The notes under the pieces: model-generated
What the model was told of the DNA's origin: nothing
The model's database searches: none
The model's input: only the letters and a program-made list of their open reading frames with translations
Part shown: in pieces, positions 37,920 to 47,885 of the stretch
Layout of the letters: each line of letters opens with the position of its first letter
How positions within the stretch are numbered: position 1 is the stretch's first letter
Program-made: the position numbers and the translations under genes
DNA from: Oxytricha trifallax
Lineage: Eukaryota; Ciliophora; Spirotrichea; Sporadotrichida; Oxytrichidae
DNA length: 64,000 nucleotides
Assembly: GCA_000711775.1 (NCBI GenBank)
Contig: ARYC01000475.1
Coordinates: 82,461-146,460, forward strand
Direction of reading: 5' to 3'

Positions 37920-39245
37920 TCACTCTGCTTGCTCCTCTTGTGCACCATCTATGATTGTCGGTTCCTCGATCATCAACTCTAAGTCCCCATCTTCCATCAG
38001 TCGTTTTCTCATGTACACTGCCAGTTCGATCTCGTTGAATGGAAACTTTTCATCTTGCCTCTGCATCTGACTCGTGAATTCTGCCTTTAGCATCCTTGTC
38101 TCAAAGGACTTTCTGTCCAATTCACTCATACTCTCGAAAGGCAGCTGGTTTGATATTGCTATCACCTGGCAGTTCTAGAATCTTATCACGGGATCTTTGT
38201 ATTTGAGGTTCACTGGATACCCCTCGCCTTCGAAAAATCTCTTTAAATCGTCTATCTTTTCGTTGTCATAAAAGATGTCTCTCTTGATTTCGTCCATAAT
38301 GACCAGCTAGGGCTCTGTTTTTGATTTGCTTGTATCAATGCAAAATGTGCGATTGAGTATTCTGAAATCCTCCGTGATAAAGATTTTTCTAAGGAACTTA
38401 GCGATCGTTGTCTTACCCGTGTTAGGATATCCAAATAGCCAGACAACATTCACCTTTTCTGGGCATTTTCTAAAGATTACTTTGTAGATCTTGTCAACCG
38501 CATCATAGTACATCATATCCTCCAATGACTTGGCATCTAGTGCATTTAAATGTGGGGATTCGGTGTCAGATCGTTGAAGGAAGCTAATTAGTGATGACAA
38601 CTTCGTTTGCTTTGGAGGGGGTTTTGATATAATTTTTGTCTCAAATCCTTAGTATGTGAGCAAGGTCTTGTGATTCTGCACGATTTATTCACAAATAGCA
38701 TCATTGTCTTGATACATCTCGTACATGTCGTCGACGTTCTTTATCTGCTAGGTTCTAATTAGCTGCTTGAATGTACCAGCAATTTCTGGAGATTATGCGG
38801 AGGTCCTAGCAGATCTGTTCTTATTCCCCTGATTTCTAGATTAGACTTTTTAGAAGGCTTGAAAAGCTTAGAAACATTCGACGTTCCCACATGAAAGAAC
38901 AAGTTTATCGTACTGATCATAAATCTTCCTGATTTTTACTTTGCTGACTACCGAGTAGGATAGCTTTAGGTCTTTCAAGGCCTTATAGCCCAGATAGTCA
39001 GGCTTGCTGAAGTAGTTTTTGCATAATCCAAGTCCATCAGATTTGATGTGTATAGAGAGGTACTATCTTGGTGGCTTATCAGCGGTGCATTGGAATATGA
39101 GAGCGTGGCTAAATCTGTTTGTATTATTGGAGACTGCTTCGACCACTCTCGTGAAAATTTACTTTTCATCTTCTGTCTGAATCTAGAGCACAAAAATATG
39201 TCGCTCATTTGGGGTTTAATCTATCTTCTGATTTTACATTTCCAT
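37920..39245 (-). CDS. Rep-like superfamily-3 helicase, intact 441 aa
   Basis: Open from ATG 39245 (a second ATG two codons on, 39239) to TGA 37920-37922 in the Gln code. SF3 core: Walker A GYPNTGKT (about 272-279), Walker B VIMDE (about 315-319) and motif C AISNQ (about 363-367), in the order and spacing of Rep/NS1-type hexameric DNA helicases. The N-terminal 120 residues (…QYLSIHIKSDG, NYFSKPDYLGYK) align by eye with the N-terminus of the second copy. They lack a convincing HUH pair and YxxK, so the nuclease or origin-binding type is unknown. The C-terminus is acidic (EEPTIIDGAQEEQAE). TATATAA at 39288-39294 (reverse strand) is a possible promoter element. Predicted role: replication or mobilisation of the element through the repeats in its TIRs. 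Confidence 0.8.
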
Positions 39246-39348
39246 TTATACTGAACGTGATACTTGATTGCTTATTCCCTAGAGCTCACTTATATAGGAA
39301 TAGTCTGCCACCCATTTCAACATTCATTTTGTTTTAGTTTAATTATTA

Positions 39349-39672
39349 TTAATTTAATTAATTAAATATATGTTAATCCATTCTGGTACAATCTGTAATT
39401 AAAAAACTATTTTCTTAGTTTAGTACAATGGTACAATTTAAACTGTTTTAAAATTACGCCCTAATATCTCAAAAACTAAAAAAAGATTTTAGTACAATGG
39501 TACAATTCTATTATTTGGTCATAATTAATTTTAATATATTAAATTACAATTAAAAGTGTGTCAAATCAATATATAATTAAAGCCATTAGTTTTAAGTGGC
39601 AGTTAAGATTACTAATGAATATCAAGTTTATTTATGTTTCTTAAATTTCCTAATATTATCTATTTTAACAAT
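39349..39672. repeat. Right TIR of helicase element 1
   Basis: Carries the inverse repeats TTTAGTACAATGGTACAA (about 39418-39435 and 39488-39505) and GGTACAA at 39385. Confidence 0.85.
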
Positions 39673-39806
39673 ATTATAGTATCAGTAAAATCATAATTTA
39701 TCATAATACCTATCAGACCATGCTCTTTTAAATACAGTATAAACGAGCTTTTAGATAATAATGTCTACTAAGACTGCATATATGTAATTATTTTGATTTT
39801 TAATCA

Positions 39807-40800
39807 TTATTAAGCGAGTATAATTAAAATGGGGAGACAGTTAAAATTAAATCAAAAAAGAGATAAAATAAAATTATGTTCATATCAATATACATGTGTT
39901 AAGATAAAACAGTCACTAATTTGAAATATGTTTGAGTAGATCCTTATTTAACTTTAATTAATAAATCAACTATCTAAAAATGGAATTTTTGTTTTTTTCA
40001 ACTTTTCTGATTTATTTCTATTTTAGCGCAGTGATCAAGTTAATGCTGTAGCTGATCTCTAAGTTTTTCATAAATTTTTCATAGATATCTTCAGGGTATC
40101 TTCAGGGTATCTTCAGGATATCTTCCTTAAAAAATAAAAAGTGTGGAGAGTGTGGAGTTTAGCATCTCTAATAACAGTGGAAATAGCATCAATATCATCA
40201 ATATTCTCAAAATCAAGCATTATTAGGAGTCTGAGATTTTTTCAAAATCATCTTTTTTTTTTTTAAATTCATAGATGTGAGACCTAATATTGAAGATGAT
40301 GATGAAGATAATGTTGTTGAAAACGATGAAAAAATCAATGATGTAAAATTTTGAAATTCTCTAGAATTTCAATCAGACTCCTAATAATGCTTGATTTTGA
40401 GAATATTGATGATATTGATGCTATTTCCACTGTTATTAGAGATGCTAAACTCCACACTCTCCACACTTTTTATTTTTTAAGGAAGATATCCTGAAGATAC
40501 CCTGAAGATACCCTGAAGATATCTATGAAAAATTTATGAAAAACTTAGAGATCAGCTACAGCATTAACTTGATCACTGCGCTAAAATAGAAATAAATCAG
40601 AAAAGTTGAAAAAAACAAAAATTCCATTTTTAGATAGTTGATTTATTAATTAAAGTTAAATAAGGATCTACTCAAACATATTTCAAATTAGTGACTGTTT
40701 TATCTTAACACATGTATATTGATATGAACATAATTTTATTTGATCTCTTTTTTGATTTAATTTTAACTGTCTCCCCATTTTAATTATACTCGCTTAATAT
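39807..40800. mobile_element. Giant palindrome / fold-back element FB-3
   Basis: Two arms of about 427 bp (39807-40233 and 40373-40800), almost identical in inverse orientation. The outer end is ATTAAGCGAGTATAATTAAA. A 139-bp loop separates them. The arms contain three tandem units of ATCTTCAGGGT (about 40090-40125 and the mirror). The right arm has a coding-like stretch (NIDDIDAISTVIRDAKLHTL), and the loop is open as FIDVRPNIEDDDEDNVVEND. So it may be a duplicated-inverted gene segment rather than a simple MITE. It lies 135 bp from helicase element 1. Confidence 0.7.
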
Positions 40801-40813
40801 TTAGAATTTAGTA

Positions 40814-41045
40814 ATGAAAATGAATGAGAACTGCATGATGGCAGAAAATTTGGACGGCATTGATTATATAAATAATTATATTTATAATTTATTCTTAATT
40901 TATAAATATATTATATATAGTTTGATTTATATATATATAATGCATTTAAAATGCTGGATTTAACGGTATAATCATACGATCTAATGAATACGTTGTACGG
41001 CTGCATAGAGAGTTAATAAATGAACACTGATGATGCTAGACAGAT
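40814..41045 (+). CDS. Two short coding islands
   Basis: ATG at 40814 reads MKMNENCMMAENLDGIDY, then AT-rich sequence, then GIIIRSNEYVVRLHRELINE at about 40970-41030. They may be MDSs of one gene separated by an IES; no family. Confidence 0.25.
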
Positions 41046-41199
41046 TCTATATAAATTGATGAATAATTAAATTTATTTAATATTTTTTATTCTTTTGTAC
41101 TCGATTGACCTCTTGAGCAACTAGCATGACCCATATGTCTTGAATTATGAGAAAAAAACACATCCCTTGTGTTTAATACTATGATTATGTATCTAAATA

Positions 41200-42330
41200 A
41201 TCAAACTAATTATACACAGTTTCTAGACAAAATCAAAATGACATTCGATGAAGTTTTTAAACGTAAATTCCTGTAATTTTACATAGCACTACCCGAAGAC
41301 TTATTCAAATTTATTGGATTCAAAATACAAACTGTATCTGCTTTAAAATAATAGTGGCTTTGTTTATATTTAAATGAATTTGCTAAGTTTTCCTAGTCTT
41401 ACTACTATGAACTCATGGGAAGATTCTATCTATTACAGTTTTTAGATCGTTGGAGATAAAGATAATTTTTAGCTTTGACAATGACCTCTCTGAATAAAAC
41501 TGAAAATACGAAGAAAAATTGAGTAAACTTAAGTTTTTTTAGTTAAAACTTAAGACCATATTACTAAATTCATAAGTTTCTAGGGATGAAATTTACATTA
41601 GATTTAAACATACCAGTATAATCAAGTGAAAATACTATACTTTGTACCAAAGGTAAACCAGCTTTCAAAGATTAATGGATCAATAATAGAAAATTAGATT
41701 CTAGCACTATGAGCAATTTATACTAACTGATGATTAAATTACTTATCTCATTGACCATTTGCACTGTAAACCTCTAGATAGAGATGATGCTTATGAAGTT
41801 ATAGAGAAAAAAGACTTAAAAACCATTTTAAGTAATGAGAGGAAAAGTTTTGTTAGAAAACTTGAGAGCTTATGAGAGAAGACAACTTGAATAAAAAAAT
41901 ATCTCACATAGAAATTTAGTTAAAACTATTATGGTTGTGACATACATAGGAATCACACAAAGATAAGCAAAACGATTTATTAAGTAGCACATAAGCTTTG
42001 AAGAGATTGAAATTAAAGACTTTGACCAAGATAAGAGACTATCTTGACGAAGAATGGTCAGATGGCGAAGAAGCAGTAAATTATTAATAAATAACATAAA
42101 TATAGGGATACGTGGCGTTAAAACGTAACTTTAAAATAGAGCAAGTCCTAAGAATAAAGTAGATATTGAAACTGAGGGAGAACAACAGAAGACAGGAATA
42201 TAAAGAGAGCTGGCGAATATAAATAAGAACATCTATAGTAAAGCCTACAGAAGGGAATGAAGCCGCTACATATTATCAAACATGTAATTAAAAATTTAAA
42301 ATCAGAATTTATTATACGTTTAAATTGCAT
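41200..42330 (+). pseudogene. Decayed ORF of unknown family
   Basis: Gln-code blocks in at least three frames: MTFDEVFKRKFLQFYIALPE through LFKFIGFKIQTVSALKQQWL and YYYELMGRFYLLQFLDRW (41237-41465); YNQVKILYFVPKVNQLSKIN (about 41610-41700); QFILTDDQITYLIDHLHCKP to ILSNERKSFVRKLESL (41715-41870); and NLVKTIMVVTYIGITQRQAK, FEEIEIKDFDQDKRLS to a Lys/Arg/Glu-rich tail ending near 42260. Several internal TGAs and shifts make this a pseudogene, or a host gene cut by IESs. The tail is basic. It could be a transposon gene because it sits next to TBE sequence, but no motif proves it. Confidence 0.4.
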
Positions 42331-42492
42331 TCACATTAATATAATGAGTTAGTATTGTAATAATATATATAATATTTGAATATAATACATAACATAATTA
42401 TGAAAATTATAATATATTATTGATAGATATAAATATCTAGCAAATGGAATATAATATTTAATTAAATGATCTAAAATAGAAAAAAAAAGGAT

Positions 42493-42585
42493 TAAATTGT
42501 AGTTCTGCTGGTGAAGGATAAATAGCTAAAGAGACTTACATATAATTCTATGTCAGTAAGTTGTGTAAAATATTCTGGTAAGCTG
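42493..42585 (+). repeat. Dispersed repeat, copy 2
   Basis: Matches 30294-30385 (GTAGTTCTGCTGGTGAAGGA ... TGTAAAATATTCTGGTAAGC). Confidence 0.55.
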
Positions 42586-42744
42586 TATCTCTGAAGTTTG
42601 TTAAAGCATCTGCAAACTTTTTCCACGTATCTTTACAGGATTGACCTCCTGTAAGATGCCCATTTTTAATAGTAAGAGTTTTAGGATAGGTCTAGAAGTT
42701 TATAAATTAAAACTTTAAATTCATTAATTAGAAGAGGAACAAAG

Positions 42745-43575
42745 ATGGAATCATTCAATGAACATATGAAAAGGGTTGAGGCTCAAGAAATGATCTCAAG
42801 ATTCAGAAGCAAGGAGGATCTCTATCGATACCTAACTTAGCATAGTAAAATAAGTTGATGTTAATCAACGATGTATAAGTTAGTCTATTCCTTCAAACGA
42901 TGGAAGGTACTAAAATATCATTCTTAAAAGCTATACTCTGCGAGGAGAAGAAAGTTTTAGAAAACAAATAAATCAAACTGATTGAAATACCTAACTACCC
43001 AGAGATTTCAGTCACAAATCTCTACGAGGATGCAATGAAAGATGAGGAAGTGGTTATTTACCTTCTTAGCAAGAAGTAACTCTCAAAAAAGCTACCTGAA
43101 AGAAACTTCTTCTTTGGTGTTCTTCGTACAATAAAAGAGGATTATTTGAGAGAAATTAAAGAAGAAACTCATAAGAAAAGCTACTCTATTTCTCCTAAAA
43201 ATTAAAAGAAGCAAGGAATACTAATAAGCGAGACGTGGCTAGCAGAGCTTAAGAAGCATCCTTATCTCTCTATTAAGCTTTGATTTATAACTTTTTAGAG
43301 AAACCTGGAACTGGCATATTTCTAATGAAAGAGAATGCAAAGGTTCACAGAGAGAGAAAGTCTCAAACCATTCATTAAGTTAGCATGAGACTTTATATTG
43401 AAGTTTAAAAGCCTGATGAAATGAACATAGATGCTGGTGCTGGTACAAAGAGAAGAAATATGGGCCCAATCATGCCATAAGAAGAGGAGAAGAAAGAGAA
43501 GCCGAGTCAATTTAAGAGTTCTTTTGATATGTCAAATATTTCTTTCATTTAAGTCTAACACTTATTAATAAACAT
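42745..43575 (+). pseudogene. TBE 22-kDa-type ORF, frameshifted
   Basis: ATG at 42745 reads MESFNEHMKRVEAQEMISRF RSK. After TGA near 42855 and a shift it continues LINDVQVSLFLQTMEGTKIS, IEIPNYPEISVTNLYEDAMK, KLPERNFFFGVLRTIKEDYL and ETWLAELKKHPYLSIK. A second shift at about 43280 leads to MKENAKVHRERKSQTIHQ and a Lys/Glu-rich C-terminus. Position between the transposase and the missing 57-kDa gene fits the conserved but functionally unknown TBE 22-kDa ORF. Two breaks, so inactive or base-called wrongly. Confidence 0.6.
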
Positions 43576-44040
43576 TCATTCTACCCTTTCTTGCACATAT
43601 CGTAGTCTATTCTTTACCCACTCTCTTGCAACTACTCTGTATTAAGTCTACTGTGTCGATTGGTAGATCATGCATTAAGTGATACAGCAAGAGTTTATTG
43701 TAGTGAGTCTTAATCTAACTCCAATAGAATTTGATTCCATTAAACTGAGGACTGTAAGGAACGTTGTACACAGGAGTTATCTTTAACTCTTCATATGTTT
43801 TCTTAGATTCCTTAGTCTTATGAACTGAGAGGTTATCAACAAATAGGATCTCTTGATCGTTGTACTTATCTCTTAGCTTAGGTAAGAACTCTATATACTG
43901 CTCTTTCTTAATAGAGCGAAGATGAATAACATAAGTTTCTAAGCCTGAATCTTTACTGATACCAGCCGAAATTGCGTGAGTGACAACCTTAACTTTTTAG
44001 TCATACACTTCTATAATATCGTACTTCTTGTACCAAGACT

Positions 44041-44464
44041 TAATATTGTAGGAATACATTCGAAATTGGGAAATTAATTATAATTAAATCAAAATATAAT
44101 CAAAATCGTGGCAGTTAAAGTTGCCCAATTTAAACGATCTTGGGCTCATTCGATAGAGAATTCAAAATTACCTGGACTTTACTACTGGCGGTACTATTTT
44201 ATTTCATCCCTGAAGTGAGATAACTTGAGTTTAATGTGAGGGTATAATTTAATGAATTTAGATGAGTTTAATTAAAGTCGAGTTATCTCGCTTCAGGGAT
44301 GAGATAAAATAGTACCGCCAATAGTAAAGTCCAGCTAATTTTGAATTCTCTATCGAATGAGCCCAAGATCGTCTAAATTGGGCAACTTTAACTGCCACAA
44401 ATTTCTAATCATATTTATTTAATAAATTATAATATTCCCATTTCGAATGTATTCCAACAATATT
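44041..44464. mobile_element. Fold-back element, family FB-1 copy 2
   Basis: Palindrome with ends TAATATTGTAGGAATACATT and inverse, inside the TBE 1 transposase gene. Arms of about 180 bp share TGGCAGTTAAA, CGATAGAGAATTC and AGCTGGACTTTACTATTGCC-like motifs with copy 1 at 24916. Loop about 44235-44275. Confidence 0.75.
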
Positions 44465-45563
44465 ATTGAAATAGAATTAAAATGAAAAATTAAGAGGAAT
44501 GCAATATAACTTTTGAAATTATCAGTTATAACTGCCTCTAATTAGTAATACTCCTAATTCAAATTTGATTTATTTATAATTATGACAAAATTAATTAATT
44601 AATTGATTTATTTATTTATTACAATTATCTGTGCAGATTGTGCAAAAATATAATTACAGAATCATAGGGCTTGGCTGTGTGCAAATATATTAATAATAAT
44701 TAGACTAATATATATATATTTAAAAAATGGTCCTCTGCGGTAGCAGTAAGAGCTATTGTGTATGTAGCAGTACCGCCTAATGAGTCGGTAGCTTCAAGCT
44801 CTACATCGTTAACAATAGTATCGTCGAGTGCAATTTATTCACCGTTATCTTTGTAATCCTTAAATTCAACTGTGAAATCATCTGTTGACGCAGCTTGACC
44901 AGTGATGTATAACCAGTCTCCAGCTACGGTGTTTAAATCAATTGTTACAAGAATTGGTTCATCACCTTCAACTGGAGTTTTTTTGGTGACTGATTTGATT
45001 TTGAGGGCAACTGTATCTTCATCATGAATATCAGCAGCAGTAATAGTCCATGAGTATGTATAATCTTTATGAATTGATTTAGTTTGGTCAGCTCCTGCAT
45101 TTGTGATTGTTGGGTCCACATTATCTAAAAACAAGTTTATGACGTGCAAATAAACTTACCGATACAGACATCATCTCTGCCGTGAGTGGAATCTGCAGGG
45201 CATTCTTTCAAACAAGTGGCACCATGATTAACAGAGTCTCACTCTCTCTATTAATGTATACGGTGTCAGTACCGTCTCGGATTGAGACCATTTATAAATA
45301 TATATATATTAGTCTAATTATTATTAATTTATTTGCACACAGCCAAGCCCTATGATTCTGTAATTATATTCTTGCTCAATCTGCAAAGATAATTATAATA
45401 AATAAATAAATCAATTAATTAATTAATTTTGTCATAATTATAAATAAATCAAATTTGAATTAGGAGTATTACTAATTAGAGGCAGTTATAATTGGATAAT
45501 TTCAAAAGTTATATTGCATTCCTCTAAATTTTTCATTTTAATTCTATTTCAATAATAATAAAG
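44459..45563. mobile_element. TIR element carrying a host gene fragment
   Basis: Inverted arms of about 275 bp (44459-44732 and 45285-45563). The outer end is AATATTATTGAAATAGAATT; the inner ends meet at ATGGTC/GACCAT. The 552-bp interior encodes part of a cadherin-like/Cys-rich protein on the reverse strand with an intron. Arms include TAGGGCTTGGCTGTGTGCAA. No transposase. It sits directly beside the FB-1 copy within the TBE transposase gene. Confidence 0.7.
44727..45240 (-). CDS. Cadherin-like/Cys-rich surface protein fragment with intron
   Basis: Exon 1 (about 45237-45152) reads NHGATCLKECPADSTHGRDD VCI. A 35-bp intron GTAAGT...TTTTTAG (about 45150-45117) follows. Exon 2 reads DNVDPTITNAGADQTKSIHK, YTYSWTITAADIHDEDTVAL, ILVTIDLNTVAGDWLYITGQ, TVEFKDYKDNGEQIALDDTI and ATDSLGGTATYTIALTATAE, up to the arm. 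The beta-rich N-D-E repeats resemble dystroglycan/cadherin-type extracellular modules common in large ciliate surface proteins. The frame is open across exon 2 with a Gln codon at TAA. There is no start or stop: a captured or germline-split fragment. Confidence 0.55.
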
Positions 45564-46139
45564 GTGTTGAACGTAAACACAGCTTCATCAGTGTGTATGA
45601 ACTTGATGTTATTATCAATAGACCTCTGCATTTAATCATATATATAGTTTAAATTATTACTATAAAATGGCAGAGTAATGTTAATCACTCTCTTCACTCT
45701 GTTGAGAGTCTTGAAGGTAATACCATTCCTTCAATAAATATTTGCGATAGTCTATGGTGAGATACGTTGTCAGAAAACTTGCGATGAAACATCACAGCTC
45801 GCTAGTCAAGCGGAAAATGTGCCCAATACTTAATAGTCTTAGCATCGCAGAGATATTCAATAAGCTGCTAAGAAAACTTTTATTTTCTTACAGGATGTTA
45901 TCAAGAACCAGAATTGAAAAGCTAAACAGCTAGCAAGCAGTTATACCTTACAGTCGAAGCACTCTTACATAAAAGCTTTGCAATCGCACAATAATTCATC
46001 ACTGGTTTGAGTTAGTCTGTATAAATACTTGCACCATACCTAAGCTCAAGCAGTAAATCTAAATATATCTCATCATAAATAGACCCCAAAAATCGCTAAT
46101 TTCTATTTCTCATTTTGCAAACTGGCCTAATTTCTCTAC

Positions 46140-46214
46140 TAACCCTAATAAAACCCAACTTTACCCTACTAATCAAAGCACTTATAAACCTCACTAAGGG
46201 GTTTTGGGGTTTTG
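46140..46214. repeat. TBE 1 right TIR with telomeric end
   Basis: Ends CTCACTAAGGGGTTTTGGGG then TTTTG. The same 75-bp sequence recurs at 47810-47885 and, inverted, at 61764-61840. Confidence 0.85.
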
Positions 46215-47885
46215 AATGCTGTAGAAACTCCTATATAGTTTAGCTATAGCTAAAGAGTTTTTAAGAGCTTTATAATAGAAATTGAAATTTGAATTTAAAC
46301 ATGGCGGTCAACTTAAATCGTTTAGCGGCACTTTTAGGAGCTGGTCAATCAATGCTTAACTTTGGTTATCCAAGAAACAAGAAGTTATATATTGAGAGGG
46401 AGGCAAAGCTAAGAGCTCTTGAATTTGAAGTACAGGTTTTTATTATATAAGTTTAAAACATGAAACACAAAGCTGAGATAGAAGTTTAAACATTAATAAA
46501 AGATGTTGAGGAAGAAAAGGAGCAGCTTCAGATTTAAAAGATTAAAACTTTTGAATGCTAAGACTGCTAAAATTTTTTCTCTACTGATTCCAGTTTGAAG
46601 AGACATATGAAAGAGGTTCACTCTGGGAAAGCTAAGGTGTATTTTAAGCATGATAAGGTCGATGGCAGGTACTAGTGCACGACTTGTGAGAAGTCTTATA
46701 CTCACTCAGCTAAAGTTAACAAGCAAATGCAGAAGCATCACCTAAGTGAGTTCTTGATTTAAGATAAAGAGACTTAGAAATTAGAGCCTGTTAAAAAAAA
46801 TTCAAATACTCTTAAGACTTAAAAAGAACAACAGGAGAAGCTCAAGAGGCAGAAGCGAATATAATTAATGAATCAACCTGTTGGTAATGTCTTTTTATCA
46901 TGTTTTTAAGAGAGAGAGCCATGTATATTCCTGCACTAATTGCAGTATACCTTAAGAGTTGTATTGAAAACTGCTTACGTATAAACGTACCTGCTAAAGC
47001 AAAACTCATAGTGGTTGATAACTATGCCTACAAGGTATAACCTTTCAGCTATCTCCTTAAAAACGAGTAGTATTAAAATGAGTTTGCTAACGAATATATT
47101 GTACTTAGATAGGCTTAGAAAAAAGATTGCAAGAATTTGCTCAAGGTAGATAGTGTTATTTTAGGGTTTTGTTTCATAGCACTAAGGCTAATAAAGTTTG
47201 AAATGACTCTCAGGGATTGTCAATATAAAAACAGATACCCAGATGACTTGAATGATATTCTATTTAATTTGATAAATGGTGTTTAGGAACTTCACGAGCT
47301 TGGATACGTTCATAGAGATTTGAAGCCTGAAAATTTTATGCTAAAACTTTGCCCTTTAGAAGTAGTTGTAATCGATTTTAATAGAGCCTTAAGATAAGAG
47401 ATTGTAACCTAAGCAAAGGTTCTTGGTACTCCAGATTACTTCACAATCAGAGAGAAATGGACTAATGGCTCTATTTAGTGGGATGTTTGGGCAGTAGCTG
47501 CAATAATATTAGAGTGAGATATGGAAAGCATGACTTACATTAATACAAAATATGAAAATAATCAATAAATCTAGCTGAAAAGCACATAAAACAAGAGGAT
47601 CTATGCTAAGAAATAAAGAAGATTGTAGAGAAGATAATAGTAAGAGCTACAGCTTATCCAAGACAATCCTTAGACGATATGCTCGAACCACTAAAGAAAG
47701 CGAGATTCAAGAGATACAACAAAGACAAGCAAGAAAAATTCGTGTGATATAATTAAACTAATACTCATTAAATACATATTAAAGTCTCATTAAAACTGAG
47801 TTTTATCTACTAACCCTAATATAACCCAACTTTACCCTACTAATCAAAGTACTTATAAACCTCACTAAGGGGTTTTGGGGTTTTT
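46215..47885 (+). mobile_element. TBE transposon 2, 57-kDa half only
   Basis: Begins directly after the TBE 1 end and finishes with the telomeric TIR GGGGTTTTGGGGTTTTT at about 47869-47885. It contains only the 57-kDa gene, in the orientation that reads toward the TIR. So it is a TBE truncated on its left by TBE 1 or by rearrangement. Confidence 0.7.
46301..47747 (+). pseudogene. TBE 57-kDa zinc-finger/kinase ORF (TBE 2)
   Basis: ATG at 46301 (MAVNLNRLAALLGAGQSMLN). Two C2H2 fingers follow: FECQDCQNFFSTDSSLKRHM then KEVH, and YQCTTCEKSYTHSAKVNKQM then QKHH. A shift near 46910 moves into the kinase-like domain: VPAKAKLIVVDNYAYKVQPF, GVQELHELGYVHRDLKPENF and EVVVIDFNRALRQEIVTQAK, where the DFG motif is DFN. 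A second shift at TGA 47515 leads to SINLAEKHIKQEDLCQEIKK and the end at TGA 47745. Matches the TBE 57-kDa protein of unknown role. Fingers probably bind DNA; the kinase may be inactive given DFN. Confidence 0.75.

Larger units (their letters stand above)
37525..39672 (-). mobile_element. TIR element encoding SF3 helicase (copy 1, intact)
   Basis: About 2.15 kb bounded by inverted repeats of about 320 bp (37525-37845 and 39349-39672), outer end ATTGTTAAAATAGATAATAT. It encodes one gene, a 441-aa protein with an intact superfamily-3 helicase core. Both TIRs carry direct repeats of TTGTACCATTGTACTAAA. A second, diverged copy with related ends and protein is at 48194-51339. No transposase is visible. 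Proposed here as a Rep-dependent mobile element; the mechanism is inference. Target duplication is not clear. Confidence 0.75.
43532..46030 (-). pseudogene. TBE 42-kDa DDE transposase, interrupted
   Basis: Reverse strand. The N-terminal part (46030-45563) has a helix-turn-helix-like region (DLLLELRYGASIYTD, NYCAIAKLLCKSASTVRYNC) and, after several shifts, the first catalytic Asp in FIHTDEAVFTFNTF. After the inserted elements it resumes at 44040 with SWYKKYDIIEVYDQKVKVVT. It goes on to the second Asp in EILFVDNLSVHKTKESKKTY and VYNVPYSPQFNGIKFYWSQI. In IS630/Tc1-type TBE transposases the last motif normally ends in Glu; here it is Lys (AAA). TBE transposases act in germline genome rearrangement in Oxytricha. 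This copy is dead by insertion, shifts and the Glu loss. Confidence 0.75.
42745..46214 (-). mobile_element. TBE transposon 1, left end lost, with two insertions
   Basis: Holds the TBE 22-kDa ORF (plus strand), the DDE transposase gene (minus strand) and the right TIR ending GGGGTTTTGGGGTTTTG at 46198-46214, followed by AAT, the usual ANT-type TBE target. The TIR region 46140-46214 matches the end of TBE 2. The 57-kDa gene and left TIR are missing. Two palindromic elements (44041-44464 and 44459-45563) split the transposase gene. Confidence 0.8.

Noticed and set aside
38252..38449. Reverse-strand ORFs at 38252-38449 and 38975-39208
   Set aside because: Alternate-frame shadows of the helicase gene, which is continuous in the ciliate code.
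37920..39245. HUH endonuclease domain in the helicase protein
   Set aside because: The only His-containing candidate (SIHIKS) lacks a second metal-binding His and a downstream YxxK, and the second copy has YLRIRFKA there.
39048..39254. 68-codon plus-strand ORF
   Set aside because: Antisense to the N-terminus of the helicase gene.
40070..40140. CRISPR-like short repeats (ATCTTCAGGGT units)
   Set aside because: Only three adjacent tandem units without spacers; part of the palindrome arm.
43322..43510. 62-codon reverse-strand ORF
   Set aside because: Antisense to the C-terminal half of the TBE 22-kDa ORF.
46493..46705. 70-codon reverse-strand ORF
   Set aside because: Antisense to the C2H2 fingers of the TBE 57-kDa gene.
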